Source of the DNA: Desulfarculales bacterium UBA696
Lineage (GTDB): Bacteria; Desulfobacterota; Syntrophobacteria; Syntrophobacterales; Syntrophobacteraceae
Assembly: GCA_002298995.1 (NCBI GenBank)
Contig: DBMO01000077.1
Location: 19,917-83,916, forward strand
DNA: 64,000 nt
Direction: 5' to 3'
The notes under the pieces: generated by a model
What the model was told of the DNA's origin: nothing
Seen by the model: the letters and a program-made list of their open reading frames with translations, nothing else
Databases searched by the model: none
Shown here: one piece after another, positions 7,153 to 17,861 of the stretch
Position numbering within the stretch: position 1 is the first letter of the stretch
Layout: every line of letters begins with the position of its first letter
Made by a program: the position numbers and the translations under genes

Positions 7153-9786
7153 ATGACAAACCGGAATCTCCAGGAACGCATTCTTGACCTTCTGGAAAGC
7201 GGCTGCACCGTGCTGGCCGAAACAGAGAGGTTCGTCCATCAGATCCAGCGCAAATTCCGCCAGAAGCGGCTTGCGTCGGGAGAGAGCGCGTGGGAGTATC
7301 CGCGGATATTTACGCTAAATCGCTGGATGGATTCATTTTGGTCCCAATCTTGGCCGGACGACCGCCCGGCGTCATCCTTCGAGCGCTGGCGAATCATCAA
7401 AGAATGCCTCGATTTTCTGCCTCCCCCGGAGCCGATCTCGGCTGACACAGGTCTTGTTCAACTGCTCGATGAAAGCTTCGATAGCCTTTTGCGCTACGGC
7501 ATGGACCCGGGCATGGGGGACGCTGCAAACCGCCTCATCGAGTGGCGGCGCAAGCTGTGGCTCCTTTTCAGCCGTGGGATGGCAGAGGCTTCCCTGTTCC
7601 ATCCCGCGCAGCTTCCGGGGAAGATACTCCAGGTCCTCGCCCGCTGTCCGGCTCTTCCGGAAAGAATGGCGTTCGCGGGCTTCGAGTTTGCCGGCCACCT
7701 CGAAAGAGAGCTCCTTGCCACCCTCGAACACGTTGCCAAGACCGAGTTCTTTCCGCTCCCCATGGGACGCGCTCAGCCGGAAGCACTTGTCTTTCCGGAC
7801 CCCGATCAGGAAATCACCGGCCTAATGGAAAACCTTCTCGCCTCGGCCGCCCGCTTTGCACCGCATGAGATAGCAGTGGTCACACTCGACAGGGATTTCA
7901 GAGGGCAGGCACTTGCCGCGCGCCTCGAAGATCTTCTAGGAGAGCCGGTTTCGGGCAATCTGGCCGCATACAACCTGGCCCCGGACATCAGCCTCGCCGA
8001 CCGGCCTCTTTTCCGCGCAGCCCTTCTCCCGGTGCGCCTTGCGGTGAACGGGCAGAAGCGGCAGGATTTTTTCACTCTTCTGCGCTCGACCTACTATGGA
8101 TTTTTTTCCCGCTGGGGCCGCAAACTGGCTCAATGGGACCTTCTGTGGAGAAACGAGCAAATTGACCGCGGACTCGATGGGCTGCTGCGGGCCGTACGAC
8201 ACCTCGCCGTGGAGATTTTTCCGGAAAAGGGCGAGGAAATAGGCGCTCTTCTCTCGCCTTTTACTTCAGGGGCAAAGAAATCCGCATCTCTGTGGTCTGA
8301 AGATCTGCGCCGGATCTGGCAACGGTTTGAATTTCCGGTAATCGCAAACGAACTGGACCGGATTTCGAGGGACAGCCTCGATGGACTGCTCGCGAGATTC
8401 GCGAAAGAATTCGGTCCAGCCATGATTAGCGCATCGGAGTTTTCCGAACTGCTCGGCTCGGCGGCATCGGACATCAAGGTTCAAAAGACCGGTCTCGAGG
8501 ACGCCGGAATCCAGGTGCTTGGAAGGCTCGATGCAAGGGGGCTCGATTTCGCGAAGGTTTTTGTCCCCGGCCTCGTCTCGGGCACCCTGCCCCAGCCGGC
8601 CCGCGCGCTCCCGCTCCTCGGGCAGGGTGAGCGCAAGAAGGTGCTCGGAGGGTCGCCGGAAAGCCAGCTAGCTTTTGGGCGATACATTTTTGGAAACCTT
8701 CGCGCCTCCGCTCCTGAGATTACACTGAGCCGCCCGGCAATGAACCGCGAGGGCGAAAGTTTCCTCCCTTCGCCGTTTTGGCCCGGCGAGTGCGAGAGGA
8801 AGGTCAGTCCGGTAATTGCCTGGAAAGACGCACTTCCTGCCATGCAGAGGGCCGAGTGGGTGCGCCGCAGCATAACCGGAATCCAGGAAAGCGCCGACGA
8901 GGCCTCAATTCTAAGTGAAAATGATTTCCGCATGTCCCCTGTTAACTTTGGCGAACCGGTCTCGGTGAGCGCCCTGGAAAGCGCGTTCATTTGCCCGGCG
9001 CGGTTTTTTCTCCGCAACATATTGCGAATCGAGGAGATGCCGGCAATCGAAGCCGGAATAGCACCGCCCGAAAAGGGGCAAAAGGTTCACGAAATCCTCG
9101 CCGCATTCGTGTCCAGGGCCGCTTCGGCCATGCAGACCGGAAAAATCACCTTCGAGCAGTTGAAGAAGCTTCTGGAAGAAACCGTGGTCGAGAAACTGGC
9201 GCCGGATCTTTCGAGTGCGGCGTGGCGGGTCGAACTGGAGCGCCTCACCGGCAGAAGCGATTTTCCGGGTCTTCTCTTAAGGTGGCTCGAAATGGAGTGG
9301 GAAAAAATTGAAGAAGGCTGGACCTGGGTTTGCGTGGAATCAGCCTTTACCGGCCTGGAGCTGCCGGGATCTCCCGCAATGCTTAAGGGAAGGCTCGACA
9401 GGGTGGATTATCATCCCGACGTGGGAGCGATCTGCTGGGATTACAAGACGGGCAAGGTTCCATCGCAAAAGGAAATCCGCGTGGAAGGCACCGCGCCGCA
9501 GCTTCCGGCCTATCTCCTCGCAGTAAAGAGCGGGCTGATCAAGGGCGTGGGAGGGACTTCCTGCGGGGCGGGATATATCGATCTAAGCGCTCCTGGAAAA
9601 GTTAAACACCTGCTCGTCTTCGATCCGCAAGAGTGTGTGGAGCCATTTCTTAGCAACTGGCAAGAGCAGCTCGCGGTCCTTTTGGACCGGATAGCTTCGG
9701 GAGATATCTCTCCGCGATGGCTCGAAAATGACGGGCCCTGCGATGAATACTGCCCCTACCGGGATATTTGCGGAGCGCCTGTATAG
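7153..9786 (+). CDS. AddB-like PD-(D/E)XK nuclease with C-terminal iron-sulfur cysteines
   Basis: 877 residues from the ATG at 7153. The frame is open to 7051, but that stretch is a dispersed palindromic repeat, so the later ATG is preferred. The N-terminal part is a degenerate helicase-like region without an obvious Walker A motif. The C-terminal part carries a RecB-type nuclease: KVHEILAAF, then GRLDRVD, then DYKTGK (Asp and Lys of the active site). Cysteines near CPARFF and in CDEYCPYRDIC match the four-cysteine Fe-S staple of AddB-type nucleases. It resembles the proteobacterial 'probable DNA repair protein' group (AddB relatives). No addA-like helicase lies in the window, so its partner, if any, is elsewhere. 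It likely acts in DNA end processing. Confidence 0.8.
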   Translation: MTNRNLQERILDLLESGCTVLAETERFVHQIQRKFRQKRLASGESAWEYPRIFTLNRWMDSFWSQSWPDDRPASSFERWRIIKECLDFLPPPEPISADTGLVQLLDESFDSLLRYGMDPGMGDAANRLIEWRRKLWLLFSRGMAEASLFHPAQLPGKILQVLARCPALPERMAFAGFEFAGHLERELLATLEHVAKTEFFPLPMGRAQPEALVFPDPDQEITGLMENLLASAARFAPHEIAVVTLDRDFRGQALAARLEDLLGEPVSGNLAAYNLAPDISLADRPLFRAALLPVRLAVNGQKRQDFFTLLRSTYYGFFSRWGRKLAQWDLLWRNEQIDRGLDGLLRAVRHLAVEIFPEKGEEIGALLSPFTSGAKKSASLWSEDLRRIWQRFEFPVIANELDRISRDSLDGLLARFAKEFGPAMISASEFSELLGSAASDIKVQKTGLEDAGIQVLGRLDARGLDFAKVFVPGLVSGTLPQPARALPLLGQGERKKVLGGSPESQLAFGRYIFGNLRASAPEITLSRPAMNREGESFLPSPFWPGECERKVSPVIAWKDALPAMQRAEWVRRSITGIQESADEASILSENDFRMSPVNFGEPVSVSALESAFICPARFFLRNILRIEEMPAIEAGIAPPEKGQKVHEILAAFVSRAASAMQTGKITFEQLKKLLEETVVEKLAPDLSSAAWRVELERLTGRSDFPGLLLRWLEMEWEKIEEGWTWVCVESAFTGLELPGSPAMLKGRLDRVDYHPDVGAICWDYKTGKVPSQKEIRVEGTAPQLPAYLLAVKSGLIKGVGGTSCGAGYIDLSAPGKVKHLLVFDPQECVEPFLSNWQEQLAVLLDRIASGDISPRWLENDGPCDEYCPYRDICGAPV

Positions 9787-9939
9787 TTTAGAATGAGGCC
9801 ACCCCGGCCGGGGATCACGGTTTTCACGGCTCCGTTACAATCCAAGGACGAGTGGAAATTCGCCGCGAATGCAGATGAGCGAGCGAAACCCCGCCTACCG
9901 GCGCCGTAGTGTTTGGTTCGCTTTTTCTTTATTCATTTA
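9787..9939. other. Intergenic region, nothing recognised
   Basis: About 150 bases after the nuclease gene. A 12-base self-complementary CCCCGGCCGGGG lies near 9802. No gene or terminator with a T-run is visible. Confidence 0.4.
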
Positions 9940-10008
9940 AAGATTCCTCAAATCCCATTAAATCACTAAATTCCCTAAGTTCCTCAATCCTCAAATTCCT
10001 AAATTTCA
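9940..10008 (-). repeat. G-rich periodic tract after the glnB stop codon
   Basis: Read on the minus strand directly after the glnB stop, the sequence is a run of about seven loose copies of an 8-10 base unit like GGAATTTAG, GGATTGAG and GGAACTTAG. The same kind of tract follows the minus-strand genes ending at 34133 and 47553. Confidence 0.6.
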
Positions 10009-10820
<812 letters not shown>

Positions 10821-10836
10821 TGGTACACATGTTGCT
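10821..10836 (+). promoter_or_regulatory. Sigma-54 promoter of the ammonium transporter gene
   Basis: TGGTACACATGTTGCT fits TGGCAC-N5-TTGCW with exact GG-to-GC spacing of ten bases and a full TTGCT -12 box. The start site would be near 10848, about 55 bases before the ATG of amt. This agrees with NtrC-type nitrogen control, which is usual for amt genes. Confidence 0.75.
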
Positions 10837-10901
10837 CATTTCCCGTGACTGCTTCCGCCCTTAAATATTTTTACCTTCACATATGAGGCCAAGGAGAATT
10901 C

Positions 10902-12221
10902 ATGCATCAAGCTTTGCTTAGACGGAAGTTCCCGGACTTCCGAAGTATTGTGTCATGCCGAGGGGCACTACCGGTAATTTTCTGGCTCCTGCTCTTTCCT
11001 GCCGGTGCTTTTGCGGCCGACGCCCAATGCCTCAACACGGGTGATACCTCCTGGCTCCTTATCTCGTCGGCGCTCGTAATGCTGATGCTGCCTGGACTTG
11101 CGTTGTTCAACGGCGGAATGGTCCAGAAGAAAAATGTTCTCAATTCAATTATGCACTCTTTTGTCGCATTGGGGGTGATCGGGGTTCAGTGGGTTATAAT
11201 CGGATACTCCCTTGCATTCGGCCCGGGAAATGCCTGGATCGGCGATTTGAGCCAGCTTTTTCTGTCCGGTATAGAACCGGAGACTTTGAGCGGAACGGTG
11301 CCGTCTTATGCATTTATAATGTTTCAGGGAATGTTTGCGATAATCACGCCCGCGCTGATCAGCGGGGCGATTGCCGAGCGCATCAAATTCAGCACCTACG
11401 TAGTATTCATTATACTTTGGTCATTTCTGGTATATGACCCCGTTTGCCACTGGATCTGGGGAGGCGGCTGGCTGGCCAAGCTAGGGGTGATCGATTTTGC
11501 CGGGGGGCTTGTGGTTCACCTCTCCTCTGGTGTTTCAGCGTTCGTGTTGGCGTATATGCTTGGACGGCGTATCGGGTTTCCGAGCGAGATGTTCATCCCT
11601 CATAATTTAACGATCACAATCCTTGGCGCCGGGCTTCTTTGGTTCGGGTGGTTTGGCTTCAACGCCGGAAGCGCCCTGGCGGCCAATTCCAGTGCTGCCC
11701 TCGCTTTTATTACCACCATGACGGCCGCTGCCTCGGCGGCCTGCGCCTGGATGATTCTGGAGTGGTGGTTCCTGGAGCGGCCGAGCGCACTGGGCATGGC
11801 AACCGGCATCATCGCCGGCCTTGCGACCATCACCCCCGCCGCCGGCTTTGTCAAGCCTGAGTGGGGCATAGTGATCGGTTTTGCGGCCGGGTTGATCTGC
11901 TATTACGGCGTCAGGCTCAAATTCAAGTTCGGATACGATGATTCGCTCGACGTTGTGGGCGTCCACGGAATCGGGGGCGTCATAGGTCCGCTTGCAGCGG
12001 GAATCTTCGCAACGGTAGGCGCCAAGGGACTTATCACCGGGAGCTTCGCCCAGTTCGGGGCTCAGGTGATCGGGGTTGTGGCTGTCGGAGTCTATAGCTT
12101 TCTGGTCTCATGGGTGCTCGGACTTGTCCTTGACAAGGTAATGGGGCTCAGGGTGGAAGGCGACGAGGAAATCAACGGCCTCGACAGGGAACTCCACGGG
12201 GAGGTCGGCTATACTTTCTAG
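10902..12221 (+). CDS. amt: Ammonium transporter (Amt/MEP/Rh family)
   Basis: 439 residues with a cleavable-looking N-terminal signal (hydrophobic segment ending PAGAFAADAQ) and eleven membrane helices. Family signatures are clear: GLALFNGGMVQKKNVLNS near the first helix, DFAGGLVVHLSSGVSAFV, and the late DVVGVHGIGGVIGPLAAGI with the second pore histidine region. It conducts ammonium or ammonia across the inner membrane and is normally blocked by GlnK-type P-II proteins. The start has AAGGAG seven bases upstream and a sigma-54 promoter further up. Divergent from the P-II gene, rather than in the common glnK-amt order. Followed by a strong terminator. Confidence 0.95.
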   Translation: MHQALLRRKFPDFRSIVSCRGALPVIFWLLLFPAGAFAADAQCLNTGDTSWLLISSALVMLMLPGLALFNGGMVQKKNVLNSIMHSFVALGVIGVQWVIIGYSLAFGPGNAWIGDLSQLFLSGIEPETLSGTVPSYAFIMFQGMFAIITPALISGAIAERIKFSTYVVFIILWSFLVYDPVCHWIWGGGWLAKLGVIDFAGGLVVHLSSGVSAFVLAYMLGRRIGFPSEMFIPHNLTITILGAGLLWFGWFGFNAGSALAANSSAALAFITTMTAAASAACAWMILEWWFLERPSALGMATGIIAGLATITPAAGFVKPEWGIVIGFAAGLICYYGVRLKFKFGYDDSLDVVGVHGIGGVIGPLAAGIFATVGAKGLITGSFAQFGAQVIGVVAVGVYSFLVSWVLGLVLDKVMGLRVEGDEEINGLDRELHGEVGYTF

Positions 12222-12272
12222 CCTGCGGGGTAGTTTTCGGATCACTTTGGGGAAAAGCGCCAAGCGATTCGT

Positions 12273-12312
12273 GAAGGGCGGAACCGGAAGGTTTCCGCCC
12301 TTCTTGTTTTTT
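12273..12312 (+). terminator. Rho-independent terminator after amt
   Basis: An 11-bp perfect stem GAAGGGCGGAA / TTCCGCCCTTC with a 9-base loop, followed by TTGTTTTTT. Confidence 0.88.
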
Positions 12313-12359
12313 GCGCCGGGGGATAAATATTCAACTCGGGATGCGCACGGCGCTCGGTT

Positions 12360-12385
12360 CCGGCAAGGTCTCCCGACCTTGCCGG
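12360..12385. repeat. Dispersed palindrome (GGTCTCCCGACC core)
   Basis: Perfect 11-bp arms CCGGCAAGGTC / GACCTTGCCGG around TCCC. The same core in the other orientation is found at 34046-34067, so this is a repeat family rather than a gene-specific hairpin. Confidence 0.7.
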
Positions 12386-13124
12386 CCGCATCGACCGAAG
12401 GTCTCAAAGGTCGTCCCATTCACTGGAAGTTATCGAATCCCACCCGACGCCAATCAGTTTCAGGCAGGTCATCGCAACGACACGTGATACGGTTTCGCCC
12501 CTGGACAGAAACTGGAAGGGTTTGAGATCTTCGGCCGAGAATGGCTCGGCCAGGACGGACTGTTGCCAAAATGCAGAATCTAGGTAAAATGGCCTAAATT
12601 GAAGGAAGATTCCCCTCCACCGGTGGGAGGGGCTGGGGGAGCGGGTTGAAATTGTTACATCTTTTTAACACCATCCCCAAACCCCTCGCGTCAAGGGAGG
12701 GGGACCAGCATTGAGAACTCATTTGGCCAACACACCCATAAGACCGCGCCCGCGACCATGCCCTGAGAATTACACAAACCATTCCGGTTGTTTTTGGACA
12801 AAGCCATTCATCATGCCCAAGCCATGCGCGCCACGCTAATGTGAAATAAAACACAATTAAGCATCCAAACATTCATTCCTTTATAAACACATGGTTGTCG
12901 GTATTTGGAGTATTGCTCCCACATTTATCCGATAATGTAGAGCGATAATTTCAGGCGTCTAATGCGTTGTTCCATAAGGCTTTTACTTGACGTTGAGGCA
13001 AAGTTGTCGTAATCGAGGATTTGTGAAAGTAATCATTTATCCCAACTCACATTCCCATTCCCCGTTGAGTTTTGTTCCGGCGCAAAGCTGACGAGTCAAC
13101 GTTCAACTGCTGTGGAGGCAAAGA
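12386..13124. other. Intergenic region with repeat fragments
   Basis: About 740 bases without a supported gene. At 12612-12632 there is a near-palindrome (CCCCTCCACC then GGTGGGAGGGG) and, after it, GGCTGGGGGAG. A similar GGCGGAGGGGGTTGGGG stretch is found near 17420. These look like remnants of one dispersed element. Just before the next gene is a good ribosome site (TGGAGG). Confidence 0.5.
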
Positions 13125-14201
13125 ATGAAGGAAAAAGTTCAATCGCCAATCTGTCGGGTATCCAATCTGGACGACAATCAAATCAGAGATTGCAACGGCG
13201 GCTTTTCCTGGTGGGGACCTTCGCCCGAAGAGGCCCGGAAGACCATGGTCCAAAAGCCCAAGGGGCTAATTGACAAAAGGACCACCATCAAGGACGCGGT
13301 TGCAAAGTATGTCAAGGACGGCATGAACCTCGCCATCGGCGGCTTCGTAAATACCCGTCCGCCGGTCGCGCTCATCCACGAAATCATCCGCAAGGGCGCA
13401 AAAAACCTGACCCTCTCCTTTCAGTCAAACTCGATCTGTCCCGAACTGCTGGCCGGGGCCATGCTTATCGACCCCGCCCACCTTTCGATAAAAAGAGTCG
13501 AGCTTGCCTGGTGGGGCTACGAGGTAATCGGGATCGCTCCTCTTTTCCGGCATCTTTGCCAGAACAGCCTGGTCGAACTCGATGACTACACCAACTACGG
13601 AATGTCCGCAAGATTCAAGGCTGCCGCCATGGGGCTGGAATTTCTGCCGGTGCGCGACCACGGCGGAGCGGACATGGAGCTGGTAAACCGGGGCAAAATG
13701 ATTCAAAGCCCATTTACGGGCAAGAACACCTATCTCGTCCCGGCCTGTTATCCCGACCTCGGGATCTTGAACGTCACGGCAGCCGACATGCATGGGAACT
13801 GCCGCCTTTTCGGCGCACACTGCACGTGCCCCGAGATCGCCATGGCCGCCGCCCATACGGTGGTGACGGCCGAGCAGATAATACCTCTCGAAAACATCCG
13901 CACCTATCCCAATCTCACCGAGATCCCGTATACGGCCGTCGATGCGGTCATCGAACAGCGCTTCGCGAGCTATCCCGGCGCATGCTACGGCAATTACTGG
14001 TTCGACATGGAGCACATTCTGATGTTCCGCAGCGCATCCGAGGAATTCAGGAAGAGCGGCAATAAGGACCACCTCAAGAAGTACTACGACGAGTACATCT
14101 TCGGGTGCGAGACCTACGACGACTTCCTGTCCAAGATTCCTTACAGGACGCTTAAGAAGATCAGGGAAATGGACGGCGGTCAGCCCATGATCCTGTCCTG
14201 A
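13125..14201 (+). CDS. Family I CoA-transferase, alpha subunit (GctA-like)
   Basis: 358 residues. The start at 13125 has TGGAGGCAAAGA in front; an internal Met at 13245 would remove about 40 residues, including the odd FSWWGPSPEEAR segment, and cannot be excluded. From there the protein follows the CoA-transferase A fold: KRTTIKDAVAKYVKDGMNLAIGGF, with later GNYWFDMEHI. It is longer than acetate/acetoacetate CoA-transferase alpha subunits (about 220) and closer to glutaconate CoA-transferase A (about 320). With the beta subunit downstream it moves CoA between acyl-CoA and a free acid. The true acids are unknown. In an anaerobe such pairs serve acid activation without spending ATP. Confidence 0.87.
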   Translation: MKEKVQSPICRVSNLDDNQIRDCNGGFSWWGPSPEEARKTMVQKPKGLIDKRTTIKDAVAKYVKDGMNLAIGGFVNTRPPVALIHEIIRKGAKNLTLSFQSNSICPELLAGAMLIDPAHLSIKRVELAWWGYEVIGIAPLFRHLCQNSLVELDDYTNYGMSARFKAAAMGLEFLPVRDHGGADMELVNRGKMIQSPFTGKNTYLVPACYPDLGILNVTAADMHGNCRLFGAHCTCPEIAMAAAHTVVTAEQIIPLENIRTYPNLTEIPYTAVDAVIEQRFASYPGACYGNYWFDMEHILMFRSASEEFRKSGNKDHLKKYYDEYIFGCETYDDFLSKIPYRTLKKIREMDGGQPMILS

Positions 14202-14246
14202 TGCCCTTGCGGATTCACAAGCTGTTCAATAATGGAGGAATAAAAG

Positions 14247-15029
14247 ATGGCCGAGTATACACCATTTGAAATGATAGCCTATACGGGATCGAGAGTCCTT
14301 GAAGATAATACGATAGTGTTCGTTGGAACAGGTCTTCCAATCATCGCATCGATTCATGCCCAGCTTACCCACGCTCCCGGACTCGGGATCATCTTCGAGG
14401 CCGGTCCGCTGACCCCCGTGCTCGAGATGGGAATGCCCCTCTCGGTTGGCGACACGCGCGCCTGCCGCAAGGCATGCTATCTCAAAGGACTCTCGTCCGT
14501 GTTCGAACTGACCCAGCGGGGCCATGCCGATTACGCATTCATCGGCGGCGCCCAGATCGATATGTACGGAAATGTCAACTCGACTTTCGAGGGCGGCACC
14601 TACAAGGCCGCCAAGACCAGGTTTCCGGGAAGCGGCGGCGCCGGGGCAATGGCGGCGAACTGCGAAAAATCGATCATCATCATGGCCCTCGAGCCGCGCC
14701 GGTTTACCCCGAAGCTCGACTTCCTGACCAGTATCGGTTTCGGGGACGGCTCGCCGGACTACCGTGAAAAATCGGGTGTTATGGGCTCCGGTCCATACCG
14801 CGTAATCACAAACGAAGCCCTGTTCGGCTTTGACAAGGAAACCCGCCGCATGGTGCTGCTCGAAGCAGCAAAGGGCAGGACCGCGGAAGACATTCAAAAG
14901 AAGGTGAGCTTCGAGCTCCTCATTTCGCCCGACCTCAAGGAAATGACGGAACCGAGCGACAAGGACCTCAAGCTTCTCAGGGAAGAGTGCGACCCGGACG
15001 GCTATTTCCTGGCAAGAAAGCTGAAATAG
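14247..15029 (+). CDS. Family I CoA-transferase, beta subunit (GctB-like)
   Basis: 260 residues, 45 bases after the alpha gene, with GGAGGAATAAAAG before the ATG. It resembles glutaconate CoA-transferase beta: QLTHAPGLGIIFEAGPLTPV, in which the Glu of FEAG is the expected catalytic residue that carries CoA as a glutamyl thioester. AFIGGAQIDMYGNVNST and SGGAGAMAANCEK are also family-like. The subunit forms a heterodimer or heterotetramer with the alpha product and acts in the cytoplasm. Substrate specificity cannot be read from the sequence. The unit ends in a strong terminator, so it is a two-gene operon. Confidence 0.9.
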   Translation: MAEYTPFEMIAYTGSRVLEDNTIVFVGTGLPIIASIHAQLTHAPGLGIIFEAGPLTPVLEMGMPLSVGDTRACRKACYLKGLSSVFELTQRGHADYAFIGGAQIDMYGNVNSTFEGGTYKAAKTRFPGSGGAGAMAANCEKSIIIMALEPRRFTPKLDFLTSIGFGDGSPDYREKSGVMGSGPYRVITNEALFGFDKETRRMVLLEAAKGRTAEDIQKKVSFELLISPDLKEMTEPSDKDLKLLREECDPDGYFLARKLK

Positions 15030-15061
15030 CACGCCATTTTAGCAGACTGATTCAGTTTCCT

Positions 15062-15100
15062 GGACCTCTCCTCGCAATGAGGGGAGGTCCTTTTTTTATT
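15062..15100 (+). terminator. Rho-independent terminator after the CoA-transferase operon
   Basis: A 12-bp stem GGACCTCTCCTC / GAGGGGAGGTCC (one G-U pair) with a 5-base loop, followed by TTTTTTTATT. Confidence 0.9.
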
Positions 15101-15171
15101 ATGGTGCAGGAAAGAAATGCATCACGTGGGGTGGCCACGATACAACCCGTGCCACCCCACTTTTACCGCGA

Positions 15172-16746
15172 TTAAAAGATGTTGAAATCCTCGCTGCCGA
15201 GTGGAATTTTCTGACCGCCTTTTATCGGATTACCGGCGATCATCACTTTCCCCATGTCTATATGAGGGGTTTTACGCTTTTTAGGGATGCCGCCGCCCTC
15301 CCTCAATTCGCTTGCGGCTCCTCCGATTATGGTTATCAGTTCGTCAACAAAGACCTTCATTTGATCGGCCTGGGCATTCATCTCTTCGGATGCGGAAGCA
15401 GATTCTTCGGCATTCGCGGCGTTTTCCTGGACAACCTTGTCCATCTCGCCAACGGCTTTATTGATTTGCTCTATGCCCTGGGCCTGCTCGACTGAAGCAG
15501 CCGTTATCTCGCCGACCAATCCACCCATCTTCTGCGCGCTGTCGGCCACCTTATAGAACTCGGTGCTCGTTTGATTGACAATCTCGGAGCCTTCCTTGAT
15601 CTTTTTTACCGTGCCCTCGATCAGATCGGCGGTATTTCTCGCGGCCTCGGCAGCTCTCATGGCAAGATTTCTCACCTCGTCAGCCACCACGGCGAACCCT
15701 GCTCCGGCCTCGCCCGCGCGCGCTGCCTCCACGGCGGCGTTTAGGGCCAGGAGGTTCGTCTGGAACGCAATCTCGTCAATTGTCTTGATGATCTTCGATG
15801 TTTCCTCGCTTGCCTTCGATATTTCCACCATGGAGGCAGTGAGCTGCCCCATTGAATTGTTCGCATTCGATACCACCTGGCTGGTTTGCATCATCAATTG
15901 ATTGGCCTGGTGGGCGTGCTCTGCGTTTTGTTTCGTCATCGAAGACATCTCTTCAAGCGACGAGGAAGTCTCCTCGATTGAGGCGGCCTGCTGCGATGCT
16001 CCTGATGCGAGGTGCTGGCTGGCGCCCGAGACCTGGGTCGAAGCCACTGACACTTGCTCCGAAGCTTCACTGAGGCCCTGAACGACCCGATTTATCGGCC
16101 GGGTAATCGAAAGCGCAAGATATATTCCGAATACGATCGAAATAATTGTTCCGATTGCGGCGCCTATACAGGTAAATATTACCGCGCTTGTTGCCGTGGC
16201 TTTGTTACTTACTGCCCTGATATTTGCCTGCTCGACCTTTACATTGAGCAATTCGTTCAGGGCGGTCTCGACCTGTTTTGCCAAAGGCGCCCCCTGGACG
16301 TAGAGCAGATCCAGGGCTTCCTGCCTGTTGCCCTCCACGGCAAGTCTAATGATCTTGTCGCGAACCGGATAATATTGTTCCAGGACAGCTTTTGCGTCTT
16401 GGAACTTCTTTTTTACCTCGGCAGCCCTCATTGTAGGTTCATACTTGTTCAGCGCATCGTTAAATGTCTTGTCCAATTGCCGTATAGCCTCTACATGGTC
16501 TTTGGGGTCCTTTTCCATCATATATCTAGCTATGAAGATATCTTTTATGCGGTTGCGGCTTAACTGAAAAGCAAGCAAACCGTCGGACATGTCCCCCATG
16601 GGCTTGGTACACAGCTCATACATTTCGGAATCGGCTTTCTCAATGAGGTTTATTTTCGTTACCCCAATGTAGCAGATAAAAACTGCGATAAAAGATCCAA
16701 TCAAAAACCCACCTATAATCTTTGTACTAAGTTTCATGCTTCTCAT
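15172..16746 (-). CDS. Methyl-accepting chemotaxis protein
   Basis: 524 residues: a membrane helix at about 10-30, a four-helix-bundle periplasmic sensor (about 31-185), a second helix at about 187-210, a HAMP region, and a long coiled-coil signalling domain. The highly conserved hairpin tip [20 protein letters not shown] is intact, followed by [13 protein letters not shown]. The start has AAGGG seven bases upstream. It senses a small molecule or a membrane state and controls CheA. No che genes lie nearby, so it is an orphan receptor. It has no C-terminal CheR-binding pentapeptide (it ends DFNIF). Confidence 0.95.
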   Translation of the reverse strand: MRSMKLSTKIIGGFLIGSFIAVFICYIGVTKINLIEKADSEMYELCTKPMGDMSDGLLAFQLSRNRIKDIFIARYMMEKDPKDHVEAIRQLDKTFNDALNKYEPTMRAAEVKKKFQDAKAVLEQYYPVRDKIIRLAVEGNRQEALDLLYVQGAPLAKQVETALNELLNVKVEQANIRAVSNKATATSAVIFTCIGAAIGTIISIVFGIYLALSITRPINRVVQGLSEASEQVSVASTQVSGASQHLASGASQQAASIEETSSSLEEMSSMTKQNAEHAHQANQLMMQTSQVVSNANNSMGQLTASMVEISKASEETSKIIKTIDEIAFQTNLLALNAAVEAARAGEAGAGFAVVADEVRNLAMRAAEAARNTADLIEGTVKKIKEGSEIVNQTSTEFYKVADSAQKMGGLVGEITAASVEQAQGIEQINKAVGEMDKVVQENAANAEESASASEEMNAQADQMKVFVDELITIIGGAASELREGGGIPKKRKTPHIDMGKVMIAGNPIKGGQKIPLGSEDFNIF

Positions 16747-17474
16747 TATTTGGCCCTTTCACAGAGAATGATCACAGTTTCACAATGAGATTTCACGAAC
16801 AATAGGGCAATCAAATGCGATGAAACCAGTCCTTGAACATGTTACATTAAGCCTCATAAATCTTTTTACTTTTTTTATGACAAACGTCTTGTCCCTCCCC
16901 CGTATTTTCATGAAGTTCCCTGCATTTTTGGAAGCACCGGAATCTGGGCGTAATTCTCCGTCAAAGCATGGACCAGTTTGACAATCCATCTCTGCCACAG
17001 ATGCTTCTAAAACTTATGTTTTATTGGGGGGATACACTGCAATCGGCGGTCATGAAAATATGCATTAAACTTTTTTGACATTTGTGCCAAACAAATTCAG
17101 TTGTACTAGCCAGTATCAAGCGAATGTGAGAGCCAGATGGGAAAAGTTGTCCTACTAACCAGGTTCGTTCCTGTGAATTGCTATTCTCGGCTAATCGCTC
17201 GCACTTCTCTGCTTCACACCCGATCCGAGTAGGTGTCAAAAGAGAAATATAGGTGGGATAACATAGGGAGACATGAACAAAAAGAAGAGGACTCGGGCCA
17301 TAATAACGCCGTTTTGCCACTGCAGGGTGGGCACGATAAAACCAGTGCTCACCCTTGCCTTTTTTCAAAATGCGGGATCGACATAATCTGGCCGAAAGTG
17401 AAGGAAAACTTCCGTGCCTTGGCGGAGGGGGTTGGGGTTGGAAAGGATTCAGTCCAGCCGGCGATTTTAGAGGT
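16747..17474. other. Intergenic region, repeat fragment only
   Basis: About 730 bases. The open frames here (for example 17021-17368 minus) show no family features. Around 17395-17440 is a stretch like the one at 12600-12640 (GAAAACTTCC, then GGCGGAGGGGGTTGGGG), probably another copy of a decayed dispersed element. Confidence 0.45.
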
Positions 17475-17855
17475 TTACTTCTCGATTACCACGAAAGCCG
17501 CACCGTAGTCGCCGTCGTCGGTCAGGCTAAGGTGCCAGGATGTTATGCCGAGTTCGGCGCAGTATTGCGCGGCGCGGTCGGAGAGAAATATCTGGGGTTT
17601 TCCAAGCTTATCGGCGCGAATTTCCATATCATGCCAGAGGACGGGCGCTCGAAGCCCGAGTCCAAGCGCCTTCACGAACGCCTCTTTTGCGGCAAATCGA
17701 AGGGCGAGGCAGGGTATCTTGTTCTTTCTCTTCGAACAAAAGTCGATTTCGGCAGGCGTGAAGACCCTGATCTCGAAGCGCTCCCCCCACCGCTCGATAA
17801 GCGTTTTCAACCGCTCTATCTTCACCAGGTCGGTACCGACTCCAAAAATCGGCAT
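17475..17855 (-). CDS. acpS: Holo-[acyl-carrier-protein] synthase
   Basis: 126 residues. It moves the 4'-phosphopantetheine arm from CoA to the serine of acyl carrier protein. The N-terminus IFGVGTDLVKIERL carries the metal-binding Asp, and RFAAKEAFVKALGLGLR is the second signature with the catalytic Glu. Length is normal for the family. It starts 6 bases after pdxJ, so the two are co-transcribed, an arrangement common in proteobacteria. Confidence 0.95.
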   Translation of the reverse strand: MPIFGVGTDLVKIERLKTLIERWGERFEIRVFTPAEIDFCSKRKNKIPCLALRFAAKEAFVKALGLGLRAPVLWHDMEIRADKLGKPQIFLSDRAAQYCAELGITSWHLSLTDDGDYGAAFVVIEK

Positions 17856-17861
17856 AGTCGA

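Noticed and set aside
17021..17368. 115-codon open frame on the minus strand
   Set aside because: No ribosome site, no family resemblance, mixed composition.
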